DNA of 64,000 nt from Cephalopachus bancanus (taxonomy: Eukaryota > Chordata > Mammalia > Primates > Tarsiidae). A program made the translations under genes and the position numbers. The stretch spans positions 10,807,001-10,871,000 of the forward strand of contig JAPVLO010000019.1 in assembly GCA_027257055.1 (NCBI GenBank), read 5' to 3'. The notes under the pieces were generated by a model. The model was not told where the DNA came from. It searched no databases and worked only from the letters and a program-made list of their open reading frames with translations. Each line of letters begins with the position of its first letter. Positions within the stretch are counted from its first letter, which is position 1. Positions 46,083 to 57,742 of this stretch are shown piece after piece.

Positions 46083-46155
46083 TTATATTAACAAGGTGTT
46101 TTGAAGCACAAGCTTTTTAATTTTTGTGAAGCTCAATTTGTCTATTTTGATATAT
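46083..46155 (-). mobile_element. Inverted L1 ORF2 scrap inside the sense L1M
   Basis: 'gaagcacaagctttttaattttt' and 'gaagctcaatttgtctattttga' are antisense to the L1 ORF2 C-terminal region, which the host L1M carries in sense at about 45480-45540. Confidence 0.65.
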
Positions 46156-46579
46156 TATAACCATGTTCATAGCAGCATTATTCACAATAGATATCCAAGT
46201 GTCCACTGACAGAGGAATAGATAAGAAAATGTGGTATACAAATATAATAGATTATTATGCAGCCTTAAAAATGTGAACATTTTGATATATGCTACAACAT
46301 GAATAAATCTCGAGAATAAGCCAGTATATACAAAAAATAACATATGATTCCACTTATATGAGGTAATGAAGAGTGGTTACAACCATAGAGACAGAAAGTA
46401 GAATGCTGGTGCTAGGAGCTGGTGAAGAGAAGAGGGAAAGCAGAGTTATTGTTTAATGGGTATAGAGTTTCAGTTTTACAAGAAGAAAGAGTTCTGAAGG
46501 TGAATGGTGGTGATGATTACAAAACATTACAAACATATTTAATACCACTAAACTGTGCACTTAAAAATGATTAAGATGG

Positions 46580-46723
46580 GCCAGGTGTGAAAGCTCATAC
46601 TTATAATCTCACACTTTTGGAGGCCAAGCAGGGAGGATCATTTGAGACCAAGAGTTTGGCCAGACTGGGCAACATAGTGAGACCTGGCCTCTACAAAATA
46701 AATAAATAAAAGAAAATAATAAT
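46580..46723 (+). mobile_element. FLAM (free left Alu monomer)
   Basis: Left-monomer sequence only ('ggccaggtgtgaaagctcatac' to 'gcctctacaaaataaataaat'), with an A-rich tail. The TSD AATGATTAAGATGG is exact at 46566-46579 and 46724-46737. The type is ancestral to dimeric Alus. Confidence 0.9.
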
Positions 46724-46790
46724 AATGATTAAGATGGTAAATGTTATGTTATATGTATTTTGCCACAATTTGAAAAATTGGGGAAAAAGA

Positions 46791-48150
46791 ATGATTATGA
46801 AGCAAAAATAAGTATGCATGCCAGTAAAAAACAAAAAAATGTGATTTACTTTCATTGTCTAAAACAACAAAATCGAAAAATATGAGATCTGCCGTATGCC
46901 AAAAATGTATTGCATGCCTTCATAGGCTCAGTCTTATATGTTTGATCTACAACTGCATACATCATGATAGTGATAGCATATGTCATCTCTACCAATACTT
47001 TCCAAAATCTATTTAATTATTACTCCAAGTTGGAACCTGTAAAGCCTGTGATTCTTTAATCTAACTCCCTTTGAAAATTTCTTTCACTTTTAGCTTTTCT
47101 CAGTGTAAGACATTAACATGACAAAAGATTGCTATACCATAGGCAATGGTTTAGTCTTATCCAGATCTTCTGTTCTATTTGGTTTATATACAACTGTATT
47201 CTTAGCTCATCTCACTCTTGAGGTTACAAAAATTGCAAGTGTTCTGTGGATATCTCAGAATCTTTTATGTATAATATAATGCATATATTTATAAGAAAGC
47301 AACAAAAACAAAATGAGTAAAAATCTTTTTTACCTAAGAACTTTTTAAAAAATCAGAACTTACCAGAACATTAGAGAAGCAGAAAGTTTATTTAAAAATT
47401 ATTATAAACAACTTAAATTTTTTTTCTGAAAAATCCCCGTTACTCCATTATGTCTATCAGCTTCTGATTTGTTTTTTTTTTTTTTCCCCTGTCCATCCTT
47501 ATTTCTCAGAAGACCAAACAAGAAGTACCAAAATTTCCACTTGTTTTGTGTAGAACAGTTCTACTCTGCATTCTGTCCTCGGCTTCTACAAAATTTTATC
47601 CTGAGACCATTTTATTAATACTGAGAGGCTTCCTGTGATATTTTTCCTGAACAAATACTTGCTGCATCTGTCAGGGATATCCAAATATTGCAGATAGTAG
47701 AGCTAAAACAGACTAGAATTCCAGGGCTTGGTTTGTGTGCTGCTCTCAAAGATGCATTCAGAGAAACAGCAATTGATGAAGGCACCAGCCAACTACTTTT
47801 AGCAGAGCTATTGCGTGGAATAGAAATAAGGAATTCCTTAAAAGTACAAGGCACTTCACATACAGCCCACTTCTGGTGCTTGAGAGTATTTGCATCTGTA
47901 GATGGACCTAGATTTTAAGCTTCTCTACACAAATATTCTGCTGCTGAGTATTCCTAGTGAAGGATCACAACTGACTTACGTATAGCTGAATAATTTCCTT
48001 TCTGGCTTGGTTTTTAATATTACTTGACAATAATTCTGTGCATAATTAAAAGAACCAACATTTCTTGTATTATTTTCACCCACCCTATTATTTTGGAATT
48101 AGTTGTATATAAGGATCACACAAATAGTCATTGAAAAGCTTTGTACAATA
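46791..48150. other. 1.4 kb without recognised gene or repeat
   Basis: The frame at 47688-47918 (76 codons) looks less AT-biased than its surroundings but has no motif I know. 46818-46868 resembles 46032-46080 (see findings). Confidence 0.4.
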
Positions 48151-48152
48151 AG

Positions 48153-48154
<2 letters not shown>

Positions 48155-48208
<54 letters not shown>
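48155..48208. repeat. Uninterrupted (GT)27 microsatellite
   Basis: 54 bases of pure GT. It ends in TTTAAATAAA. Confidence 0.98.
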
Positions 48209-48210
<2 letters not shown>

Positions 48211-48373
48211 AAATAAAAGTGAATAAGTGGGCCCAGAGGCTGATAAAAAATTGCAGACAGATAATAATAAAAGCTGGATAATAATTGAAAGTTCTCCTTC
48301 TACTATCAAAAAAAGTAAGAACAGATATTTTCCATTTTGAATATATTTTTTTTGTCTTTAAAATGTAAATGTT

Positions 48374-48668
48374 GGCCAGGCTCGTTGGCTCAGTCTGTAA
48401 TCCCAGCACTTTGGGAGGCTGAGGGAAGTGGATTGCCTGAGCCTGAGGGTTCAAGACCAGCCTGGACAAGTTGGCAAGATCTCATCTCTACAATAAATAA
48501 AAAAAGTTAGCCGGGCAGGGTAACACACGTCTGTGGCTCTGGCTACATGGAAGACTGAGGCAGAAGGATCGCCTAAGCCTAGCAGGTCGATGCTGGTGTG
48601 GCAGTGAGTGTGCCACTGCAATTCAGCCTGGGGAACAGAGTGAGATTCCAAATTAAACAAACAAACAA
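48374..48668 (+). mobile_element. Alu SINE, older copy with TSD
   Basis: Dimeric Alu with the undeleted left arm ('cctggacaagttggcaagatctc'). The TSD AAAATGTAAATGTT matches AAAAGTAAATGTTT with one indel, on either side. Confidence 0.9.
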
Positions 48669-48681
48669 AAAAGTAAATGTT

Positions 48682-49433
48682 TGTTGATCTGTACGGTCTT
48701 GTACACGTGTGTTTCTTGGGGTTGAAGAGATGCTGTGTGGTGTCTGGTTCAGTCAAAGGGAACACACTGGCTTTGGTGGGATGGTTTCAGAAAAGACTGG
48801 ATACTTCTGATGGTGCATTTTATGTGATGGTATTTTAGACAGAATAGTTCAGACTTTGGTAATAGTACTTCTGGAGATCAGTGAGTGCTAATTCTTGTCT
48901 ATTTGGGAAAGATCAAACTTTTAGGGTAGAGTTCCTTGAAGTGCTAACTTGTGGAGGGGGAAAAGATTCAGGAAAAAAAATAAAGCAGGACTAGGAATAA
49001 TGAAGGTCTAAAAATAAAATTTATGTGCATTTTACACCAAACTTTCCGAAGCAGCTACAGGTATAATAAAGGGTACCCTGTCCTAGTTAAAGCTCACATC
49101 TTCACCTCTATGCAAGTTCATACCTCCTGACTTCTCAGAGGTGGACATTTCATTGTTCCTGTCTGCCCTCTTCATCTTCAACCTTTTCTCTCTGCTGACT
49201 TCTTTTTAATCAGTTTTTAAACACTCTTGAGGGCTTCTTACCCTATACACTTGAAACAAAACAAACCAAAAACAAAAATGCCAAGAAAATCAAAACCTGT
49301 CCTTAACTCTTCCTCTAGGATTGTCTATATTTCACCTCACCTTTAAGATAAAATTTATGGGAAATACACTCCACTTAAAATCTATTAAAACTAATATCCG
49401 CAAATTATTTTGTGTTTCTTTGTTGTAGCATCA
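48682..49433. other. Nothing recognised
   Basis: No gene or named repeat. A-rich 'acaaaacaaaccaaaaacaaaa' lies near 49255-49280. Confidence 0.4.
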
Positions 49434-49438
49434 GGAGG

Positions 49439-49866
49439 TGTTCCGTGAAAGGTCATGTATGAAAACAACCACTACTAAATGCTAAAGGAGCCAAGAAATC
49501 AAATAAGGGAGCAGACAAATCAAATTTATAGGATTCTTTATTGTGTGAACTTACAGACAGAAACATGATCTTGGCCAGCCACAAGACAGGTAGCTCTTCA
49601 TACCTCAACCCCCTCTCCACCTGACCGAGGGTTTATATCTTAAGGGAAAAAAAAATATGCTCTAATATGAATGTGTAGGTGGTTATGGGCATCACAGACT
49701 GATTTCTGCAACAGCATCAAAGGTGGTTTTGGAGGGAAGGTGAGACTTATAGTGAGTAGATGTTCCTGTGTAGAGCAATACATCAGCTAGACATTTTGGA
49801 GGCATTCCCAGGCTCAGGGTTAATCAGTGGATTAGCATTTAAAATAAAGTCATCCTTGTCCTCACA
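49439..49866 (-). mobile_element. Solo LTR (428 bp) of an endogenous retrovirus, antisense
   Basis: The block starts TG and ends CA, with inverted TGT...ACA termini. It is flanked by the exact 5-base TSD GGAGG (49434-49438, 49867-49871). On the minus strand a TATA-like 'gatataaacc' (49629-49640) precedes an AATAAA signal (49547-49552) by about 80 bases, and ~110 bases of U5 follow. A 5-base TSD is usual for ERVL-type elements and occurs in some class I ones. No internal genes remain. Confidence 0.85.
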
Positions 49867-49871
49867 GGAGG

Positions 49872-50221
49872 CAATTTAAGGTTATACCTACAACACAATA
49901 AAATATTTTCATTTTACTGTGTTTAATGGCATGGAACTTAAGTAGGTAGAATTGCAATTGGTACACATGAAATTGAACATATACTAGACCTAGTTTTAAC
50001 TTTAGAATGGGTAATGTTGGTGAACATCAAGAATTCTAGTTGTCCTGGGAGAAATGAAACTATTATTCAAAAGATAAAATAACAAGCAACATTTCCCCAA
50101 CTTTTTTGATCAAGATTTCTAAATATGCAATAAATATATGGCAATCTGATCAAGGTTAAATTTTCTGGAAAAAAAACCACCCTGATGAATATATTATGAG
50201 TTATTGATTGTAGGAACATCA
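49872..50221. other. Nothing recognised
   Basis: AT-rich and unassigned. Confidence 0.45.
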
Positions 50222-50233
50222 ATATTATTTTAT

Positions 50234-50542
50234 TTTATTTATTTATTTATTTTATTTATTTATTAATTTTTTGAGTTGGAGTCTCTGTCGCCCAGACTGG
50301 AGTGCAGTGGCCGCTCCCGGCCACCGCAGCCTCGGCCTGCTGGGCTTCGGCTATCCTTCCACCTCAGCCTTCCAAGTAGCCAGAATTACAGGCATGCGCT
50401 ACCACGCCCGGCTGATTTTTTGATTTATTGTAGAGATGAGGTCTCGCTGCCCAGGCGGGTCTTGAACCCGCGGGCTCAGGCAATCCACTCACCTCAGCCT
50501 CCCAAAGGCGTGGGATTACAGGCTGAGCCACCGAGCCTGGCT
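50234..50542 (-). mobile_element. Alu SINE, derived (young) subfamily form, with TSD
   Basis: Antisense Alu whose tail is an A/T-patterned (TTTA)n run (50234-50268). The left arm has the ACTTG deletion ('cgctgcccaggcggg') and the inserted C ('ccaaaggcgtggg'). The TSD ATATTATTTTAT is exact at 50222-50233 and 50543-50554. The open frame at 50276-50593 is antisense Alu. Confidence 0.95.
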
Positions 50543-50890
50543 ATATTATTTTATATATGGCATATGTGGATAGCAGTATTACATTTTGACTAAGAATAAG
50601 AATTATGACATATTTTCACACTTGACCAGAAGAACATCTCGCATGTACATTCACATAAATGCAGAATCTATGCCACAAGCTTTACTTAGGAGGTTTTGTC
50701 TCACAACTGTCATAATCATAAGAAAGTCAACAACTTTCATATAAGGTAGGGGAGCTAAAACAAATCTTGCTTTAGGAATATTTGTCTAGCAAATGTCATA
50801 TACATAACAGCAAAGGAATTTCAACGTGAAAAAAACAAAGAAAAACAAAATTCATTTTATGCAAAAAAGTTTGGTAATTAAAAAAATAAT

Positions 50891-51196
50891 AGGCAGGGCA
50901 CTGTGGCTCAAGCCTGTAATCCCAGCACTTTGGGAGGCCGAGGAAAGAGGATTGCCTGAGCCTGTGAGTTTAAGACCAGCCTGGGCAACTTGGCAAGGCC
51001 TCGTCTCTACAATAAATAAATGAAAATTAGCCGGGTGGGGTAGCCTGTTCCTGTAGTTCTGGCTACCTGGAAGGCTGAGGCAGAAGAATCGCTGGAGCCC
51101 AGCAGATCAAAGCTGGGGTGGCCATGAGTGTGCCACTGCACTTCATTCTGGGTGACAGAGTGAGACTCCAATTCAAAAAAAAAAAGAAAACAAAAA
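50891..51196 (+). mobile_element. Alu SINE, older copy
   Basis: Dimeric, with the undeleted left arm ('ctgggcaacttggcaaggcctc') and an A-rich tail mixed with G and C. The TSD is not clear because both flanks are A-rich. Confidence 0.9.
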
Positions 51197-54100
51197 TTAC
51201 TGTAGTTCTGAGACCATACAAATTGCATCTTATCAGTGAAAGATGATCACACTGCAACGGGCAATGACTATATGAGGGAATTTCAGTTCTTAAATATTCA
51301 AATTGTTTAAAAGTTGTTATATTTGAAATAGTTTCTTTCATAATGCCTGTATTTTTAAATTAATTTTCATATTTCTTTTTCTTTGTAAAATTGTAGTACT
51401 TCTTGACTACATTTGCCAAGTCCCATTGGTATATTTGAGTGTAAAGAAAAATAGGTTAAAAAAAAAATCTCAATTCTACCTTGCAGGAAAGAAAAAGTCT
51501 CACCAATTCAAGCTATGGACGATCTTTCAGAGTATGCTATAGTTGGCGAGATAGTCAAGATAAACTTAAAGCTTATTTTTAAATCAACTTCTGTTTGCCT
51601 TTTTTGAATGTGGTTGGAGTCAAAGGAATGATACATGTTTTCAGACTTTTTATTAATATCCTTTATTTTCTTACAAGTTAGGATTGCCGTTATTTTATAT
51701 ACTGAGGTTTTATATTTTATTATTTGATTTTTCTCATTTTTTCCTGCTGATTATTTGTTAGAAATAATATTTAAGGGGCCAAGAAATCTAAATAATAATA
51801 GAATTATAAATTTTCCCCGTCATATTTTCCTAAATTTTTGCAGTTAATAAGCACTCACCAAGAGAGGTCTTTTTGTAAAACTAAATATTCAGTGCTTGTT
51901 TTCCAATATGCTACAAATTATCAGTGAGAATAAATTTCTTGGGATCCAATACTGTGTTTTATCTTCAGTGCTCGGTTTATGAACAAATGTTTTAAAACTT
52001 ATTACAATTAGTTGATACTAATAGTATATAAATTAAATCTTGTTTATAATGAATTCACTGATTACATTACTTGTTATATGTGAATTTTACCATTATAATT
52101 ATTATTTTTTATTTATGCAATCATAATCAAATTATGAATTATTGTCAACATTTTAGACATATTTTAGTTTTCTAAAATATTTGAATCCACAACAAAAAAT
52201 TGGAAAAGCATTGGGCAGAAAAGATTGGGGGGACGAATTAAGGAAAGTTATAAAAGAAAATAACATTAGTACCTATACAAAAAGAGCATGTTTCTGGAAA
52301 CTTAGGTCAGGCATTTTTTAGTGAGACATTGTTGTATGTATCTGTAAATTGAACTTAGTTGCACTGAAATTCTGTATTATATGAACAGTTTTTCACAAAG
52401 ATAAATTACCTTTGCATATTTTTGACTTTCATGGGAACATATTTTTAACATAAAATACACAATATTTGACTTTTGTCTACTGAAATATGTCCTGTAGTAA
52501 TAGTAAAAGTATCCTGCCTTACCTGGTTTGAAGAACTTTGATGTCTCTAACGTTAAATCAATCTATAATACATTTCCATTTTTTAGTACATTCTTTAAAC
52601 TTTCTAATATAAATCGGTCAATTTTCCTACCAATATATAGTCTAATACATTCACATGTATTGACACTATGTCTTAGTTTTTTCTTAAAATATTGCATTGA
52701 ATTTTCCTCCTTTTTAATTGTGAATTGAGGGAGTGTATATTGTAATATTTTAAAAATCACAAAAGTGAGAAGTGAAAAAATTATTTAATGTGTACATTTA
52801 TGATTGCATTAGACTTTTCATAGACTTTGAATTTTTTTTCTTTCTGCATAATTTGTTTGAGGTAGTACTTCTTGGCTGGCATAATATCATTATTATGTAA
52901 TAATGAATGCAAATAAATTGTTTTTATAAATATTGAATTGTTTTCTACATAAAACTGATACTGGTATCTTCTTGCAAGGGCATCATGCACTCCAATTTAT
53001 TAGGTATAGTCTAGAAGTAATAACATTATGTCATTAAAACTAACAAGAAATGAAAAAAGACTCAAATATTTGAGTTAGCAAATAATAGATTATCCGACAA
53101 TTGACTTTCCCTATCTTTAAAGTTGGGTTTATCCTCATTCAGCTTTTTAAAAGAGACTATTTTCATTAGACTTTGTATTTTTATTCCCATAAACATTTTT
53201 AAACTATTTAAGGTAAAATTTTATATACATATACATTTATAATAAAAGATGCTCTAGAAACTAATACTATTTATAAGTTCTGTAGAAGGAAAGCATTATG
53301 AATTACTATGGGATGATATCATTGCTAATTCTATGGGTTATTACTAAATATAAAAATATCACACTTCTCCTGATCCTTCATTTCTGTAGCTTGAGCCTAC
53401 ATGCCAGCTGAACTCTTGTAAATGGGAAAATAATGATTCAGTTTTCACAAAATTTGTATTTAACATATCATTTTATACACTTGTCACAATAACATTTCTG
53501 TAAAATATTTATATGAAAACATAAAAATTTTCATGAGCATTAAAGATAGTAAGATGGGAAAATCATAATTCCAAATGGCAGACTACATTTAACATGAACA
53601 TTTTTCAGGATAAATTAGAAGTTTTTTATTTTTCAAGAATGTTAACTGAGTATACTTTGACTAGGTGACTTGAGAAAATTTCTTTGCACAGTAAGAAAGG
53701 GTGATTTAACGCAACCAAGATCTTGAGTAACATACAGTATGCAACTTGAAAACCTAGAACATTTTCCAACACAAACTTCAGTGTGTTATTCTGTAAAAAT
53801 TATTTCTTTTGTTAAATAACTACAAGTCATCAAAACTATCTCCATCTTGAAGTTATCCTGTACATAGTAAAAGCCTTAACAATTTGTTTGATTTTTATTA
53901 TCCAGTCTTTCCTGTGGCTTTTATGGTTACTGTTTATTGCTGTTTTGTTTTTGTCCATAAGACTGTTTTTTCTCATAACTTTTGCTGATATTTTCTGGAA
54001 CTAAGTGTTCAATGGAACATATATTTGGAAATACTGATTTAATATAACATAAACCTGCACTAAGATATTTTATATCCAAGTTTCATAATTGATGGATATT

Positions 54101-55583
54101 GCCTTCTTCTGCATGATGAATTTTATTTAAAAATTGATTAAAGAAAATATACTTGCAGAACATTCAGTTATCAAGACTTCAAATACATATTATTATAATG
54201 AGGAAAAAAGATTGGTTTGCATTCTGAATGACTGTTTCAATCTGGCATTCATTTTGTTAGAAATTTTGTTCCTTTATAATTTATTAACCATTATTTTTCT
54301 AAAGAATTTTTTTCCCAAAATAAATCATATTAAAATATCAAAAGCTTTTATATTAAACAATATGAAAGAAAAAACTATTAATCTGACTATAATTTATACT
54401 AAATATTTTTATTTATATTTACTTAAAAATCAATGTAATATAAATAAAAAATTTTACGATTATTGCAAGTATTTATTTTAAATAATTTCTATCTAAACTT
54501 GTTTCAAAAGAATATAATACAGTAGTAGAAATTTTTTTGAATTTAAATATTTTATTATAACTGTAATTTAACTAAGGTGATGGTTCAAAATTAAACTGTA
54601 CAATATTATATTTTTGAAAAATATGCTTACATATCTTTAAATTATTTAGGGACATTAACTAAGCTGACATAAATTATATTGTTCCAGTAAGTACAATTAT
54701 GTTGTCAAAGTTTTTTACTTGTTACCCTAAAATATGGCAGTTATTAAATTTTTATTTAGATATAAAATTTTCTATATCTTAAAAAAGCACAAAATGCACT
54801 CTAATATATGGAAATATTAAAAATTCAACATTGCTTTAAAAAGCATGTAAGATTTTGAAACAGGAAGTTTAAAAAGTGATAACAGTCAAGCAAAAAAAAA
54901 AAAAAAGAATGGTAAGATTTCTGCACACTCCAAAGCTAAACAATGTTTTTTTCTCAAACTGGGTTTATCATCATGATTCATAAACCTTATTTGTTCTATG
55001 GTAAGAGTTAACATACTACTCCTAAATTCCCCAACAGAAATGAAAGGTGTGCTTTAGATTATGTAAACTTGGAATACGACTATTATATAAAGTTTCCTAT
55101 ACATTTTGAGTAATCACAAATAATGTCTTTGGCCTTCTATGTGAGCTCATTTGAGTTGTCCAGCTTTCAGATAAAAATGCATGTTTTTTACGAGTGTAGA
55201 ATGAAAATTAGATGCAACTAGTTGAATTTTCTATACTTAAGTAATTACTAAGGAAATTATGCTAAAAATTTATCCCAATAATTATTTTATGCTAAAAAAA
55301 GTCAATCTTTTATTTTAGTAAGCAGCCTTGTTTTTTTTTTCAACTGATAGTGTTTGCAAGTAGAATTTTGGTGTTTTAACTTAAGGCTATTTTATTATAT
55401 TTCTTAGGTAAAGTAAGATTTCCCCACTATATATATATCTTAACCTATTTGGTAAGTATATTTGGAGAAAAGTGCAGAAAATAAAATTTAAGAATTTAGG
55501 TACCTGATTATCATTAGCCTAATACTATCTCCAGAACCTGATAAGATTCTGAAAAGTGCCAACTTAGTCAGTGACTAGTTAAT
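51197..55583. other. 4.4 kb of AT-rich DNA without recognised gene or repeat
   Basis: Very AT-rich. I found no LINE, SINE or LTR landmarks, only homopolymer and TA runs. The frame at 54134-54481 (115 codons) is rich in Ile, Lys, Asn and Leu, as any frame through AT-rich DNA would be. There is no promoter, splice pattern or motif to support a gene. Confidence 0.5.
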
Positions 55584-55589
55584 ATTTTC

Positions 55590-56033
55590 TGCCGCGGCCA
55601 GCAAGGCTGCCTTGAGGGTTCCAAGAGAGAGCAGCGAGAGATTAAGAAAGACACAGACACAAAGACATAAAGAAAAGCTGGGACCAGGTGAGACACTTTC
55701 CTCTGATGGAGGAGAAGTGGCCCCAAACTAGCTCAGCATGCCTATTTTATACTCAAGCAGAAAGGAATTTGGAAGGAATTCAAGTGAGGGAGCTATCACA
55801 GAATTTTATTGCTCCCTAAATGGCAAACTGTTCCGCATTTATCTTATAGCTAAGGCTTTATCTGTACTATGTGCACCTGGATGTGTGGACATCTGAGATG
55901 CAGTTCTGGGTAGCAAGCTGCATCCCTTGCTGTTTGGCAAGGATGCAGAGCAACCAAGCAAGACCTTGTCTTTGCTTGGGGCCTTGCCTTGCCCAAGGCC
56001 TGCTATCCAGACAGCGCTCATTGGCTCCCCACA
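55590..56033 (-). mobile_element. Solo LTR (444 bp), class II (ERVK-like), antisense
   Basis: The block runs TG...CA with an exact 6-base TSD ATTTTC (55584-55589 and 56034-56039). Six bases is the duplication size of class II (betaretrovirus-like) elements. On the minus strand it starts TGTGGGG, has a TATA-type 'gtataaaatagg' (55743-55754) and a 'ctttgtgtctgtgtcttt' R-U5-like run near the end, resembling class II LTRs. No canonical AATAAA was seen downstream of the TATA. Only the LTR remains, as after recombination between two LTRs. CpG sites persist near 55591 and 55635. Confidence 0.88.
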
Positions 56034-56039
56034 ATTTTC

Positions 56040-57185
56040 AGCCCAGAAACTTACCTTTAATGTTTGTTAATTTTTTGAGATGATTTATCTTTTCTGGGTT
56101 CATGAACAAAGCAGGCTAATTCAGACTAATCATGGACTGAGAAGCCAACCCTGCAGAAATTACAATACTTGAAGGACACCATCAGCCTTCTATATGTTTT
56201 ATACAATAAAACAATTTATACAATTGTTGAAGCCATCATGGAGGGGATTATGTTTGCAAATACTGACTTTGAGTGTAAAGTAAATTTTGCATTTTAATGA
56301 GAATACTGCTTTCAATATTGGATAGTTCCGTTTAATTTTCTAAATGTGGTAGAGTTTGTATCATTCATTCACATTTTTGCACACCATGTTTTATGAACAT
56401 TAACTGATCAGTGTTCTGTGGCAAGCAGATATTTGGAGTTTTATTTTTTTTTTTTTACTAACCATTTGCACAGCATTACAGATTTTAGTGTAAATATGGG
56501 ACAAAAGCTAAACTATTTCCTGATCATTGAGATGAAGCTTTTGTCTCTACACATATAGATTAAATATATTTCTCTACTATAGTAGAAAAATTTAACACAG
56601 TATTGCAGATAGAATGCCAGTTAAATTGTTAAATTTCAAAATATGTGAATAAACTACATGAAAAAGAACTATAAACTCAGAAAAATAACCACCATGTCCA
56701 AATATTGCTTTAAATATTCTTACATATAATATTTTAAAATTAAATTTTCTGCATTTATCACATTATTGTTTTAACTCGACTGAATCAATCTTACTTCAAT
56801 AAGAGTATGAAAAGTAGAACACAATTGTATATAAGCCTTTGCTAATATTGATTAGGCTTTTGATTTAACATAAAACAAAAAAAAAATAGGAAGATAAGGA
56901 TAAACTAGAGGCAGGATACGTTCAATTACTTTTATTTTTCACTTTTTGATCTTTAATATGATAAATATTTTTTAAATTTGTGGTCATGATCTGAATTTGG
57001 GGAGATGACTCTCTTGGGCCACTATAAAAAACAACTTTAACTTAGCTAAAGAAAATTGTTAAACATCACTTCAATATTACTTCCTAAAAGAAATTTGCAT
57101 TTTTTACAAGTTTACAGACAATTAGTACTAAATATTTACTTGTTTGTACATGTCAGGGACTGGCAAAAATGTAGCAGGCCAGTCT
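56040..57185. other. Nothing recognised
   Basis: AT-rich. 56040-56170 adjoins the LTR but lies outside its TSD. Confidence 0.45.
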
Positions 57186-57189
57186 TCTT

Positions 57190-57742
57190 TAAACCAGTGT
57201 AAACTGTAAACAGTCTGGCAATTCCTAAAAGATCTAAAAATCGACCTTCATTTGACTCCACAATCCTCCTTCTGGGAATATACCCGAAGGAACTGAAATT
57301 ACTCTATAAAAAAGATACCTGCACATGCATGTTTATTGGAGCATTACTCACAAAAGCAGAAGCATGGAACCAACCGTGCTGCCCAACGAAAGTGGACTGG
57401 ATAAAAAAAATGTGGTACATATACATGATGGAATATTGTGCAGTCATAAAGGACAAAATTATGAACTTTGCATCAACTTGGATGGACTTAGGGTCTATAA
57501 TACTCAGCGATCTATCACAGAAACATAGAACTGAGAACTACATGTTCTCACTCTTAAGCAGACCTTGAACGATTTTCATGATACTGTAAGAAAGGGATTA
57601 GCAGTAGTGGTAACTACCAGGGGACGGAGATGGGTACACACCTCATCAACAAGGGTACCTGCATATTCACCATTTGTATACCTACCCCAAACTGTACTCC
57701 ATATCTTTTAAAAAAATAAAACAAAATAAAATAAATTTAAAA
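57190..57742 (+). mobile_element. LINE-1, 5'-truncated (end of ORF2 plus 3' UTR)
   Basis: It begins in the Cys-rich region of ORF2 ('gtaaacagtctggcaattcc') and continues with 'cttctgggaatatacccgaa', which overlaps the frame at 57329-57568 (L1 C-terminal motif 'MWYIYMMEYCAVIK'). The 3' UTR ends 'ccaaactgtactccatatctttt' plus an A-rich tail. The TSD is not secure. Confidence 0.88.

Larger units (their letters stand above)
44915..46790 (+). mobile_element. Old L1M (L1MA/MB-like) 3' part, split by AluJ and FLAM
   Basis: The ORF2 3' region starts with 'gtttgataagggtgctaaga' and runs on after the AluJ: 'gacaaatttgacttcgtaaaaatt', 'atgagatattgtctcat'. The 3' UTR contains 'agacagaaagtagaatgctgg', and the last block 'ggtaaatgttatgttatatg' lies beyond the FLAM. 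Short minus frames here are incidental. An inverted L1 scrap at 46083-46155 interrupts it. Confidence 0.8.

Noticed and set aside
47688..47918. 76-codon plus frame with balanced composition, considered as an exon
   Set aside because: There is no recognised domain and no clear splice acceptor or donor pair. The minus strand is equally open (47615-47854).
54134..54481. 115-codon frame in AT-rich DNA
   Set aside because: Its composition (Ile, Lys, Asn, Leu) follows from the base composition. There is no motif, signal or exon context.
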